Origin: Eutreptiella sp. 'Long Island Sound 2002'
Taxonomy: Eukaryota > Euglenozoa > Euglenophyceae > Eutreptiales > Eutreptiaceae
DNA length: 64,000 nucleotides
NCBI GenBank assembly: GCA_964036045.1
Contig: OZ038381.1
Coordinates: 153,034,352-153,098,351, forward strand
Direction of reading: 5' to 3'
Shown: one piece after another, positions 43,021 through 54,359 of the stretch
Layout: each line of letters opens with the position of its first letter
How positions within the stretch are numbered: the first letter of the stretch is position 1
Made by a program: the position numbers and the translations under genes
Notes under the pieces: generated by a model
Databases searched by the model: none
Seen by the model: the letters and a program-made list of their open reading frames with translations, nothing else
What the model was told of the DNA's origin: nothing

Positions 43021-43708
43021 TATGGCCACGAACTCTCAAGATCCACATGGCACGACTGCTCAGAACAAACACATTTTGCTGGCGTTGCAAAAGAGCCAGT
43101 GTGACCTTTGGATACAGACGGAGCATCGCGAACGCACCCTTTTGTGTGACTCTCAGGCCTGTGAGAGGGCTTTATTGATGGGTTCTGAGGCCAAAGAGAA
43201 AAGGTTATTGACAGACTCAGAGAGGCGAGGGGCCACGATCTGCTTGGAGCGGGGGAGCGTGTTGCAGGAAACTGAGAAGCGGGAGAGGGCAATGTGGTTG
43301 GACGCTGAAAGTTGTGAACGGAAGATCTGGCAGAATACAGAGGCACGTGAGAGGGCGCTGTGGCAGAGAGGTGGCAGATGTGCGGAAGCAGCTGTCCAGC
43401 GGCTGAAGCCTCAGCTGTGGGATGTGTTGCAGCGCTGTACCGTTGTCAGGAGCACATTGCAGGCACATGCCGCGCGTATGCGTGCGGTGGCCACCCTCGA
43501 CAGGGCACGGAATCAAGAGATGCGTGGGGCCCTGGAGGAGATGCCCAGGGTGTTGCAACAGTGCCTGATGGATTGCGAGCATTTTTTTGACAGGGCACTC
43601 GGAAAGTTGGAGGGCTTCGAGGGGCGGCTGTGTGCGGTGAGGACGCAGGTGCGGACATTGGCTGTACAACGTCAGACAATGCAGACTGAGCACGCTGTGG
43701 AGGTGTGA
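43021..43708 (+). CDS. Coiled-coil protein with ERALL-type repeats
   Basis: The chosen start is MATNSQDPHG at 43021 because upstream residues are not coiled-coil-like. From residue 35 to about 115 an 11-residue pattern repeats: HRERTLLCDSQ, ACERALLMGSE, AKEKRLLTDSE, KRERAMWLDAE, SCERKIWQNTE, ARERALWQ. The rest is helical (LEEMPRVLQQCLMDCEHFFD). TGA stop. Eleven-residue repeats are typical of long, nearly straight coiled coils in cytoskeletal or flagellar proteins, but no family is assigned. Confidence 0.5.
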
Positions 43709-45833
43709 TATGCCTGGATTCCTTGAGATGCGCTTGATAATGATGCAGTGGAGATGAGTAGTGGCTCTCAGGACAGTGGCAGGGGTACCACAGAGACGGT
43801 TGATTTCCATTGATGCAGCCAGTATCCCGAACAATGTGCATGGTCCCACCCATCCATTGACCAACAGGACGCCCCCCCTGCCACACACAGCCAATCTGCA
43901 GCTATCTCTACCCTCCTGCAGCTGAACGCTGCATTGGTTCGAAGGCGTGGGCCGCACACCCACGCGCGCGCGCACGCGCTCACCCACCTGCCCACCCACC
44001 CACACACACACACACACAGACACACAAGCTTGGTTTGGGGTAAGACCGGAAAAGTGTATGGTCAGATTTGAGCACTGGATTCATCTCGATGCCTATGGTC
44101 TCAAGAAAAAAGGGGCGGCTATGGCAGCCGCCACTCTTATCTTCCTGCTAATTGAAAATCAAACAAGTGTTGACAAGCTCCAGCCATAATTGTGTAAAAT
44201 GCCTGGATCGCATGCTGCCAAAAGGCGGACATACCTGCTGATGTGTAGTGCAAATGCCAACACTGAGAGGGTTTGCAAGTGATCTTGGTGTTGCACACAT
44301 CCACCTCGTGCGCGCGCCCACACACACGTACAAGCACGCAAGCGCAGGCGCAGTAGCCTCCCAATGGGCGAATGCACATGGTTCAAGGTGGTGGCGGTCA
44401 AAATGTTAATGTGGAGGTTGTGGAGGTACACCCCTTTCTGCGGCGTTTTGTGCCTACGGTAAGAAAAGGTGTCATGAGTATGGGTAAGAATTCTCAATGG
44501 CTGCAGGTGTACCACCGTGGATTTGGGGTCTTGTGTTCAATATTTTCCGAAGAAATACCGCGTTGAAGCCGATCACAGAATCCTGAGGCCCTAATTTCAC
44601 GCAAATGAGCTCTGTCTCAGAGAAGTTGCCTATTCTTCATGGCATGATGCGCACAAGGACTGTTCCCCTCCACAAGTTGCCCCCGGGTTGTGAACAGGCC
44701 TCTCTCCCAGGGCGTGGGGATGAGACCTAATTAAGGTGAGCTAAGCGAAGGTGTAGGCGGAACCTTTGGTGGACTGACCTTGTTTGATTCTGGATTGCAC
44801 CCACTCAAATGCACATAACTTCAAAAAGGAGCGGGAGTCCGGAGGGTAATGGGGACACAACAAGGGACCCACCCCCTTGGATCAATAGGGACACTCTGTG
44901 CAGAATCAACAGAGTCACTTTTCGCCAGCACTAGTCTCCTATCCTCCTTGGCTGGCTGGTGAGTCGTGTGTGCAGCAGCAACGAGGGGGCAGGTGGGTGT
45001 TTGTCAGGCCAGTGCTAAGCAGTTGCTACCCCGCAGCAACTACAAAGCATTTTCCATCGCTGTGTGCCGTGTGCTATGTGCTGTATGCCGTGCCTACAGC
45101 GCGCACAGCACAGCACAGAGCGTACAGAGCGCACAGAGCGTGCGCAAGGGCTCGCCTTGCGGTTTGTTCAGACTGGGGTTCTGGCCGCGGCAATGCAGCC
45201 CCACTCCAGACCCTATGCACTTGTAATTTTGTTGCCTTGGCGCGCCAGTAGACATCAGTTTGCCAATGGCTGTTTGCGCGTTAACTGGCATCCTCCCCGA
45301 GGGCCGCTGACAATGAGGACCCAGGTACCCCCCCCCCCCCCTGGCACTTGTTCAGGTGTGGCTCCCGGGTATGTCCTATTCGTAGCAAGTCTGCCCAGAC
45401 CCGGGCCGTGAGTGCGACGAGCATACGTGTTCGAACTGCGTGGAGAGGAGACACAGGGGAACCACTCACGTTCGTGCTGGGCCCAGCTGCCATGGTGAAC
45501 GTAACGCATACACCCCCCCCCCCCCCCTGGCTCTAGTCAGGTTGCTTCTGATGTTATCTGATTTTACACAAACTCCGAATTAAGTGCTCTGCCCCCCGTT
45601 CAACATTATCCCGTCCGGTGGCGAATGGCGTTGATTTGGCATTCGCAACTGCGAAGGCCTGAGTGCCTGCCCCCCATCTGCCCAGGCACTGGGGTATCTT
45701 TGGTGATCCCACGAGCCGAAAGGTCGCTGGAACCTGGAGATCGCCAGGGTATTCTTCTTTCCCCAGTAGTACCCGATGCGGGTTCAGCATTGGGCACCAA
45801 TAGTGACGTGCCCCAGAAATAATTTCGCATCCC
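43709..45833. other. No gene recognised; (CA)n at 43985-44028
   Basis: Poly-C runs at 45330-45343 and 45512-45527; a CACAGCACAG/GAGCGCACAGAGCG stretch near 45100. Possible introns or UTRs of the two coiled-coil genes on either side. Confidence 0.4.
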
Positions 45834-47159
45834 ATGCACAATCTCGCACAGATGACCAAGCTGATGCATCGTCTCGCTGTGGCCGATGCTGCAACCCTGC
45901 AACACGTCACGGAGGCCCAGCGCCTGCAGCAGGAAGTGCTCACGACGCACTCAAGCCTTGCCGCGATGCAAACCCGCACCCACGCCATCCAGAGGGAGCG
46001 CCTGTCGCATGAGGCCCTGCACTCCCGCCAGGCGACGTCTTATCAAGCGGATGTGGCCTGGGAGGCCCTGCTGCGCCGGGAGTGTCAGGGAAATTTGGGC
46101 AGGCGCATCGCCGCGAGCAACCGGACAACAGCTCGATGGCTCGTGGAGGCTGAGGAGGGGGCCCGACGCGCTGTGTCCTGCGAAGCTGACGCTTCGTGGG
46201 AGATGCTGCTGCGGCACGTCCGCGAGGCGGTGTGCTTGCATCTGGAGGCACAGCAGGCAGTGATGGCAGCTGCGCACGCGGCAGCTCAGGAGAGGGCGGC
46301 GGGGCTCGAGCGGGCACTGGCCAGGCACAAGAGCCCTGAGTGTGATCCAGGGACGATGGCGAAGCTGCAGGCGCTGGAGGCAACGGTCGTTGAGCTGCGG
46401 CGGGAACGTCAGGCACTGCTGGCCGTGGCGCACGGGAGGGAAGGCGGTAGCTCGGGTCGATTATCCCGGCCCCGAGGATGGAGCTCTACGACACGCACAG
46501 GAGAGGTCTCCCGTTACGATGTTGCAGTTGATGCTGCGCCAGGCTCGGCTTTGGACCCTGACCTCAGCAGTATCTTGAACCCCAGCCCCCAATCTAAGTC
46601 TAAACCGAGCCCCGATCCGAGTCCGATCCTGACCTCAATTGTGACCGCTACCCACAACTCCAGCCCCAAATCGAGCTCAAACCCCACCGCGATCGATGCC
46701 GGCTGTCACTCTGACCGTCCACACGAACCCAACCTGAACCTGAGCCCCAATCCGCCTGATCTAATCCCTCACCCACAACCTCCAGGTCATGCAATTAGAC
46801 CGACAGTGAACGCCGCGTTTGACTGTAGTGCTGATGTTCGTACTGTTTTTCACAGTCCCAACGTCAGTTTGTCCGCCAGTCTTGTTGCTGATGGCCTGTC
46901 AGCCCTTGATTCCCCTAGAACTGGCTCTGCCCCAATCCCCGCTGCCACGACTCTGTCCCCCACAACATGTCCCATTGGGAATCATGACCATGTCCCAGGT
47001 CCTCGCATCAGGCAGCCCAACCCTGTTCCGCATGTTGCATCTTTTCTGGCCTCCGACGTAACCCACAGCTTTGAGCCTGCCGCTCACCGGTCACAAGCAG
47101 CGTTGCTGCGCTTGCAGAGCCTTTCGGTGCTCACAGACCATTTGCTGTCAGATGCGTAG
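45834..47159 (+). CDS. Coiled-coil protein with long disordered Pro/Ser tail
   Basis: 441 codons from MHNLAQMTKLMHRL. Residues 1-200 are helical and coiled-coil-like (HVTEAQRLQQEVLTTHSSLA, KLQALEATVVELRRERQALL). Residues 215-400 are low-complexity with NPSPQSKSKPSPDPSP-type repeats. The stop is TAG at 47157-47159. In the same frame three more TAGs occur, with no TAA or TGA until TAA at 47448-47450. If UAG is sense, the protein is 97 residues longer. Function unknown; the gene 2 kb upstream also encodes a coiled coil. Confidence 0.5.
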   Translation: MHNLAQMTKLMHRLAVADAATLQHVTEAQRLQQEVLTTHSSLAAMQTRTHAIQRERLSHEALHSRQATSYQADVAWEALLRRECQGNLGRRIAASNRTTARWLVEAEEGARRAVSCEADASWEMLLRHVREAVCLHLEAQQAVMAAAHAAAQERAAGLERALARHKSPECDPGTMAKLQALEATVVELRRERQALLAVAHGREGGSSGRLSRPRGWSSTTRTGEVSRYDVAVDAAPGSALDPDLSSILNPSPQSKSKPSPDPSPILTSIVTATHNSSPKSSSNPTAIDAGCHSDRPHEPNLNLSPNPPDLIPHPQPPGHAIRPTVNAAFDCSADVRTVFHSPNVSLSASLVADGLSALDSPRTGSAPIPAATTLSPTTCPIGNHDHVPGPRIRQPNPVPHVASFLASDVTHSFEPAAHRSQAALLRLQSLSVLTDHLLSDA

Positions 47160-47450
47160 TTTGAGGCTGTGGTTCCGAGGACTTAGGCCATTTCACAACT
47201 GGGGACCATGGGGAAGGTGCAGTGGTATTAGGAAGGTGCAGTGGTCGGGGGCGTTGGGGGGCTTGTGCAACATCCCCGTGTTTCCGTCAAGTTCCTGACT
47301 CCAGCCTGTGCAACCCCCGGCAATCCCCGGCCCCCCTCTTGTTCCACCACAAGCTGGGGTCAGAAACACGACAGAAACAGGGGGACGTTACACTAGCCCA
47401 CGTTTGCAGGCAGGAGGACGTGGGAGTGGGGGGCTGAGTTGAGATGCTAA

Positions 47451-48671
47451 GGACGGTTGGTGACTGAAGCCCTTATGGAGAATCTTTCGGCCTTTCGGCA
47501 CTCTCTGGCTCACCGTGACCGGGGACTGTGAATGTTAGGAGGGCAGGGAGAGTGAAGTGCTGTGAAGTAGCACAGGAGGATTCCTCAGGGATCGAGGCGA
47601 CCCTCGGGATGAAACATCATGCAGCACCTTCGTCAGGACGAGTTTAGTCATGCCATGTTTGTCACTGAGGCTCCGTTCAAGCACACCACATCCATCTTGT
47701 TTTCTGGGGCAGGATGTTACCAACCATCGAAGGCTGATTCGTATTTGATCACTCGTGTGCTCACGGCAGCACCAATGGGTGACACACAAGCGGAGTATTG
47801 AGGAGACTTGCATGTGACTGTGGCTAAACAGGGAGGCGCGGATGGAACATTTTGTGTAAAATTGACGTGCGCTGAAGAAGCTGTTGGCTTTGCCATCCTG
47901 CACATGACCGGAGCTTAAGTAGAAAGCCCCCCCCCCCCCCCCCGGAGTAGCAGGAGACCTAAATCCCTATGGAATGCCGGGAGTAATCAGAGCGCCAAAG
48001 GAGGCCCAGCACCACCTATTGCTTTTCTTTCAACAAGTTCTGTTGAAGCTTGTAACCTTTAGGAGTGATTTTGCGGCTTTCTTTGCACTTTATGAAGAGC
48101 GAGCGAGCATGTAGCTTGCAAATTTGAACCGGACATCAATGGGAAGCATTGAGGTTTGCATCAACCTCCACCACTTCTTGCGAGATAGCAATGCTTGTAG
48201 CATAGCCTGAGGGTTTTGTTTTTGTTGTGCCAAAAGGCACTTTTCGCTTGGTGTCATAACAACACATCATTCTTGCTAATGCATACTGCATCATGAAGTG
48301 ATGTAAGACAATTTGGCCTAGCTGCCCACCATTTGCTTTCCCGTCCTACTGGTGACATTGTATCAACCCCGGTGATGGGCAAAATTTTCTCAGCCCGAGA
48401 TCCCGCGGCCACCTCAAATGTGTGGACTCTATTGTGGACTCTTGCCATAGCCTGGACATTGTCTCCATGTATACAAGATTCAACCACCATACTATGATGG
48501 TGTGTAAACGACGGTGACTGGGAGTTGCATCCCAAACCACCACTGACTCCCCTCTTCCCCTCTCCGAGTATCTATTTTTTTGGTTGTCTTGCTGGCATCA
48601 ACATACAGCCCCGATGGGGTTCGCATTGCTAAAGACGCCGACACACTTCGCGTGTCCCACCAACTGAATGA
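47451..48671. other. No gene recognised
   Basis: Poly-C run at 47926-47943 and an AT-richer segment. Short ORFs only. Confidence 0.4.
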
Positions 48672-49827
48672 GTGTCTGGAACACCATTTGCGAGGCTTGC
48701 CGCGCCGGGTGAGCGTGTCATCCTACCTTCGGACTCTAGGCAAGTATCATGCTCAACGTCAATTGATGATGCTGATTTTATAGTCCAAGATGAAGTGTAC
48801 CTTCACCAAGGTTTACCTAACTCCCTCAGTGTGACGTTCGCCGTTTTTGGGGAGTGTGACTCTGCAGATAAGTTGACTACCATCCTTTATGGCAATTGCC
48901 CCAATTATGATAATAATGCAATTTTGGTTGGCGTTATGACTGATTGCAATCAACTACAGCAAGCCATGTGTAGGCTGGTCGCTGATGTAGCTCTTTGGGG
49001 TCGGCTTATTGCTATCTTGTTGGTGCCCATTACGGATGATGACACGCAACTGGAGCTGTTTTTAACGAGGACACCTGCCCTTGGGGGCTTGGGGGCACTA
49101 TCCCATTTGGATGTGATTGACTCGTGACCGCAGATGGGACGCTCATGCGGGTCACCACCAGCTCGCCGGAAGCTCGCTCAATGGATATGCCGCTTGTGTA
49201 CAAGATGTTGCGGCTCAAGAGCGTTGGTGCGGAGATTGATAAGGTCATCTTTAAGGCGCCCGAGTTCCGCTGGAATCAGTGTGCTCTGCAGCTCCATAAT
49301 GACTTGGCCAATGGGTTTCTGGGAGCCATTGGCCTGAATCGAGATGACGTCCCCCTCATACCGGGGCCTCATCCCCAAAACCCCAACTCTTCATCCTGGA
49401 ACTAAATGAAGGCCATATATCCGCTGCGGCCCCGCAGTTCGGTGCCAAGATGAGGTCCCAATTGCAAATAATCAGCCGGTATTAGCTGGTATAGAGGAAA
49501 CAGAGTGGTCACCATGCTGGCTGTATATGAGGTGGGGATCAAGAAGATGCATAAAGCAACTTGGGCCCCACTTTCGCGATCTATGCCTGGTATTTTTGGT
49601 CCGATTTGGTGGTTTACATTCAAGTCCTTGGCACAAGGGTGTTGCCATTCTCAAAGCCAAGTACCAATGCAATTGGAGCCATGTTCAAAAACTTGAAGAA
49701 TGGGTAGTTCCCGGATGAAGACGAGGTGCATCGACCCGTGATCCTTGAGGACTGGAAGTGGGAGTTGGTGGCCGCTGTGTAAATGCTTGATGTCACCTTG
49801 TGGTGGCATCTCTTTGACCTAGAGCAA
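48672..49827 (+). CDS. Unrecognised gene crossing in-frame TAG and TAA
   Basis: Coding-like pieces in order: DDADFIVQDEVYLHQGLPNS to ALGGLGALSHLDVIDS; TADGTLMRVTTSSPEARSMD to GLNRDDVPLIPG; FILELNEGHISAAAPQFGAK; and NLGPTFAIYAWYFWSDLVVY to LEQAPS. The last piece reads MFKNLKNG-TAG-FPDEDEVHRPVILEDWKWEL, VAAV-TAA-MLDVTLWWHLFDLEQ, then a GTAAGT donor. TAG is at 49705-49707 and TAA at 49780-49782, 25 codons apart in one frame. A short intron near 49480-49550 and one frame slip near 49125 are needed. No family is recognised; the gene could be part of a mobile element. Confidence 0.4.
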
Positions 49828-49855
49828 GCCCCCAGCAAGTAAGTCAAGCACAGAT

Positions 49856-50600
49856 TTGTGGTTGACTGAGTGTGTTGAACGCCCTACGGAACGTTGAGAT
49901 CCGTAGGGCAACACATGTCGTTGAAGTGCTTGTCCTGCACGAAATTTCCCCCATGCATTTTTGCCGCTAGGGGGTGGGTGGGTTCCGGCCCACCCGTGCC
50001 ATGCGCAGGTCAAAAGCCCATCAGTGTCCATGGGAGTTCCCATGGAAGTTATCCTCGATGTATGAAAGTAGGTTTTTTGGGGCCGCCGGACAGGCGTTGT
50101 CCGGCTTGTGCTCCCGCCCTCCATCATTGCTTACACCTCCGCCCACGCCCTCGACACCTCAAATGGGCCCCTTGAAGCTGCTGTCAGCGACCCACTCACA
50201 CCCCTGACACCTCCCAACCTCACAACCCAACACCACGAAACAAGAAGTCAATCTGGCGGCCGGCCAAACACCTACAATATCAACATAAATTGTTTGCACT
50301 GTGTAGCTGAAAATGTGCCAGAATTTGCCTCCCCCAATTCTAGAGCAGCATTTTCTCAAACGACAATCGCAGAAAACAGGATTTCATTGCATTATTGGTA
50401 CTATGTGTGGCTACGAGTTTTGTACATGGCCGGCCACAAAATGGTGCTTTTTAAGGACATTTGGTGCGAAAAGTGTGTCCCTATGGGTTAAAAGGGTAAT
50501 TTGATGAAAAAGGTACGCAGGACAAATTTTTTTTAGCAAATGCTCAAGGCAATGAAGTTTTCTTTCATTCTTTCTTGTGCTGGAATATTGGGTGACCATT
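49856..50600. other. No gene recognised
   Basis: Unassigned sequence before the LINE; short ORFs without domains. Confidence 0.4.
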
Positions 50601-50726
50601 GACCATTGAATGTTGAGCGAACAAAACTCTGTCCTACAGGGGGCTCCCCGCCCCCCCTGCTGTCCAATTTGGATGCCCTTGGAGCACATGGAATAGTCAA
50701 TGTCACCCTAACCCATCCTGTTTTGT

Positions 50727-51150
50727 GTGGGGAGGAGGTATGTGCAGGAAGTGCAGCCGCGACCGTGGTCGGGCATCCGGCAGGGTGACCCACTCTCACC
50801 GCTGTTGTTTGATGTTGTTACCATTTTCTTAATCTGTGACTTTTTGCGATTGAAGATGGAGGTAGTTATTTTACTGTATGCAGATGACATCCTTTTCTGC
50901 ATCCCAGGGCGGAGCCGCAACATGTCGCTGGTGTACACCCTCTGGGTGTTTGGTTATTTTTGAGGGCTCAGGGTGAACTTTGAGAAGATGCATGCAATTG
51001 ACAAGGACAGGGACAGGGTGTATGCACAGTGGGTGCACAACCACACGTTTGTGGCTGCGGTGGTACGCCAAGGGGCGGTGGATGAGGTGCACGCGGGTCC
51101 GTTTCGATGGTGGAAGGACTAGGTGGGATTGGTATTCAACTCGGATACAT
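50727..51150 (+). pseudogene. LINE reverse transcriptase palm fragment
   Basis: GIRQGDPLSPLLFDVV is the RT motif before the catalytic strand, and VILLYADDILFC carries the YADD box. The frame continues FGYF-TGA-GLRVNFEKMHAI, where GLRVNFEK matches the next conserved block, and later WWKD-TAG-VGL. The TGA inside a conserved block shows decay. Confidence 0.75.
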
Positions 51151-52301
51151 GGGAGCCATGTAGCACTGATTAGGCCTCTTAGCCAAGTGCTCAACCAACA
51201 ACATACCAAAGGTCCCTAGGGCTTGTCGAAGGTCAACCAATAATCGCCATTTTTCAACCAACCCATGCTGGCTTGAAATCATCCATCGTGGCGGGGGGGT
51301 TACACACAGGCCGCCATGGCGGTGATACAAATGTGTCAGCTCGACTACATCGTGCCACATACCCCCCCCCCCCCCCCGATGGATCAGATCCTGATTTGTT
51401 AACTGTTTTGCTCCCCCCCGAGGGATAGATCTGCTGGATTTGTAACATTTACACGCTATTTTACACAAGAGTAGTATGCGCCATGGATTGGCAATCGTCG
51501 TCGTCGGGGGTTCGAACCCCGGTTCCTCCGGACGTCCGGGGCCCGTTGGCGAGTTCCCCGCAACCGCCCCCCTCAGCATCCCCCTCCACCATTGGTACCG
51601 CCGGTGGATGGGTGGCGTGCCTCGTCCTCGTAGTTTTTGGCTTCAAAGTTTTTTGTCCGGATTCATAGCATGTAGAAAAATAAGGCACCAGGCACCGCAT
51701 ACCTGTAGCAGCGCGCCCCGCCACCGGCACCGCGGGCCGACGGGAGCCGCATCTCCTCCTCGTATTCCCCTCTTGGGGATTCGAACCGGCGTCTTCAGGC
51801 CACTGCAGTACGTGGCCAAAAACTTATCCTATGGGCAGCCAGCCCTCAGCAAGCTACAGCCAGGCATATCTTGTCGTCGTGGTCGATACAGGCACCACGG
51901 AGGCTGAGTCCACGGCTCCCTCACACAGAGACCTGCTTGAGCCCCCCCAGCACTACACTGCGCCTGCATCGCCGCCTACACTGCACAGTGCCAGCAATCA
52001 ACAGCAACCCCATTTTGAGCCTACACACTACACACACAACATAGCTTAGGACTCAGCAACTGTATGGCCGAATGAGTGCCGGGATTTACCGACAGAAACT
52101 GAGTAGGATGGTAGTTTTATGCATGTAGACAGTGAGTATATTATAGGGCTGTCGTTTCACCATGACGCCTGCAACAAAATCGTTATGTTTTGGTTTTCTG
52201 CCTCAGGTCCATATAGCTATGAGTCACCTTTATGTTCATAGATGTATGCATCCTGTACATAGCATCTCAAAGACTTTCGAACTGTTGCAGTGGAATCATG
52301 A
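51151..52301. other. LINE interior without recognisable coding; tRNA T-arm-like hairpin at 51521
   Basis: CGGGGGTTCGAACCCCGG (about 51519-51536) is an 18-bp hairpin of T-arm shape, followed by CCGGACGTCCGG. A second GGTTCGAATCC on the minus strand lies near 51775. No full tRNA fold could be drawn. Poly-C at 51362-51377. Confidence 0.4.
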
Positions 52302-52634
52302 TTGCGCCGGATGGATCAGTGGGGACAGCAGTGGACACAGCAACATATGTTGCTTTTCTTGCACCAATGCACGCGCCCTGAAGCGCAACAGCCACCAGCA
52401 GTGTGGCAAGCATTCAGTAATTTACGTCTGCCAAAATGGGACCTGGACTTTATTAGAAGAGTTTTATGGAGAAAACTGCCAGTGGGGGTGTGGATGGAAC
52501 AAATGGGGGGTAATTTGTGTCCTTTGGATGGGCGGATGGAGAATCATGAGCATGTGTTGTGGTGCTGTATGTTTTCCCCATTGCTGTTTGACACCCTGCA
52601 CAAGGCGTTTGGGCTTGTGGTCACCGACTCATGA
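52302..52634 (+). pseudogene. LINE RT-associated zinc-binding segment
   Basis: DFIRRVLWRKLPVGVWMEQM, then NLCPLDGRMENHEHVLWCC and FSPLLFDTLHKAF fits the pattern W-x-LP...CPLC...E-x-x-HVL-x-C. The second Cys of CPxC is replaced by Asp. TGA end. Confidence 0.6.
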
Positions 52635-52740
52635 CAGGTAGAGCCCAGCAGGATATTGCAAGAGGAGTCACTCCTCTCGTTGACCATGACACAAGGGTTG
52701 GTGCTGTGGGCGGCGCTCAAGGCGCAGTGGAGACTGCGAT

Positions 52741-53667
52741 GTGATGCGAAATACCAGCGCCGTCAGCCTGGTTGACAATTTCATGGCCCAGTGGCTGGGA
52801 GTTTTGGAGAGCTGGTGCTGTGAGCACAACATGTCCTGCGACAGGGGTGACCTCCACCACCTTGTGACACAGCTGCAGGGTTGGTGTCTGAACAAAACCA
52901 TGTTTGCACGGGGGCCAAAGCCACCAACTACCGCATATAAACTGCCGGTGGTTGATAAACAGGCTAAGTGGGGGGTGCATACGAAGCAGCTGATGCGGGA
53001 GTTGGACGAGTTCGCAGCTCAGGGATGGACGGTGGCATACACCAACGGATCGTCGAAGCGGTTCTGCGACCGGATGCAAGCAGGGTATGGCCTCTGGCAC
53101 GGGGCAAACTCACAGCGGAACTACCACAACCATGTATCAGCACATGAAAGGCAGAATGTAAGTAGGGCAGAGCTGTGGGGGGTTGTGCTACATGCACTTT
53201 TGCAACGGCAGCCGCTGGAGCGGATGGTGGTAGTGTTAGATTCAGAGTACGTGTATAAGGGTGCAATGGAATGGTTGGTGAAGTGGAGGGGCCATGGGTG
53301 GCGGTGTTCCACAGGGGAGGTGGAGCACAGGGACCTGTGGGAGGAGATTTTGTACTTGGGCAAAGTGGGTTGGGGGCATGTCCAGATGTGTTGGTTGCCA
53401 TCGCATTTAAACGTCCATGGGAATCAGGAAGCGGATGCCTTGGCATCGCTGGGCAGGGAACTGCATCCGAGCAATATTATTCCTCTGTCCAAAAGACGGC
53501 GCGTCACAGAGTGGGACGCGCTGGGGTTGGATCCCATGGAAGACCCAGCCCAGTTGTTGACCTCAGGGGATGACTCTGGGGGGTCCGGGGCTGGAGGTGG
53601 ACGCCACGTCCGAAGAGGAGTTGTCTGTGCTGTGCGCCAGCGATGGATTTTTCACAGATGTCAGTGA
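52741..53667 (+). CDS. LINE RNase H domain, first Asp replaced by Asn
   Basis: A 308-codon frame. Around residues 95-245 lies an RNase H fold: GWTVAYTNGSSK (motif usually Y-T-D-GS), SRAELWGVVLHALL (Glu), MVVVLDSEYVYKG (Asp) and HVQMCWLPSHLNVHGNQEAD (His and last Asp). Only the first catalytic Asp is changed, to Asn, which should abolish activity. Residues before 90 are the linker from the zinc knuckle; the Gly/Arg tail is probably not original. TGA or later stop outside the domain. Confidence 0.7.
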   Translation: MMRNTSAVSLVDNFMAQWLGVLESWCCEHNMSCDRGDLHHLVTQLQGWCLNKTMFARGPKPPTTAYKLPVVDKQAKWGVHTKQLMRELDEFAAQGWTVAYTNGSSKRFCDRMQAGYGLWHGANSQRNYHNHVSAHERQNVSRAELWGVVLHALLQRQPLERMVVVLDSEYVYKGAMEWLVKWRGHGWRCSTGEVEHRDLWEEILYLGKVGWGHVQMCWLPSHLNVHGNQEADALASLGRELHPSNIIPLSKRRRVTEWDALGLDPMEDPAQLLTSGDDSGGSGAGGGRHVRRGVVCAVRQRWIFHRCQ

Positions 53668-54359
53668 CAGGACGAGGGAGGGAGCGCAGGGGTCTTGTGT
53701 GAACATCATGGGCTGCGACACACACTGTAGCACGGAGGTGAGTGAATCACGACGGAGGAAGGGCAGAGGGTTAATCAAGAGTGATCCTGACGTGGCCTGA
53801 AGGCCCGGTTCTGACCGGAAACCCAATCGGTGGGGGCGCCTAACGGCGCCTTTCTGGACAGCATGAAGCATTTGTGGCGGCGCCTGCGGGTGCATTGCTG
53901 GACAGCACGGCCAATGTATGTTGCGGCTTCGCCGGGTTGAGACATGACGTACTGTTGTGGATGCCAGTGTGATTCTGGAGGGTGACGACCATCGTCAATT
54001 CACGGCCAATTTGGATGTGACCCAGTTTATTAAGCACACAGCATGCACGAGTACCCAAGGCCTGGTAGGTCAGTGCCCTGAAAGGGCAACAGGATAGCTC
54101 AGAACGTGGTCCAGGTACAGCAAGCAGGTGTGGATGACAAGAGGCACGGTGAATTGTGGTTATTCGGATTGCACATGCACGCAGATGCTTTGGTGGTGCA
54201 ACAATCTATTGCAGTCGCCTTTGAAGGGTTCATTTGCGGGTGTTGGACCAAAGCATGATTGCGTCCATGCCATAGCCCACTTCCCCTTGCCGGACATATT
54301 TCTTTCCTGAGTATTGATTGCTTGTTATTTTTGTTCAAGAGTGTTCATAATTCATCACC
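53668..54359. other. No gene; upstream region of the calmodulin-like gene
   Basis: GGGGCGCCTAACGGCGCC near 53832 is an inverted repeat. A promoter cannot be pinpointed. Confidence 0.4.

Larger units (their letters stand above)
50640..53670 (+). mobile_element. Decayed non-LTR retrotransposon (LINE)
   Basis: Three parts in the usual order on the plus strand: reverse transcriptase palm (50727-51150), RT-associated zinc knuckle (52302-52634) and RNase H (52741-53520). They are in different frames with stops between, and 51151-52301 does not code for a recognisable part. An RNase H after the zinc knuckle is known in some plant and algal LINE clades. No ends, poly-A tail or target duplication were identified. 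Confidence 0.7.

Noticed and set aside
51487-51545. tRNA gene at the TTCGAA hairpin
   Set aside because: Only the T-arm shape is present; no acceptor or anticodon stem could be paired.
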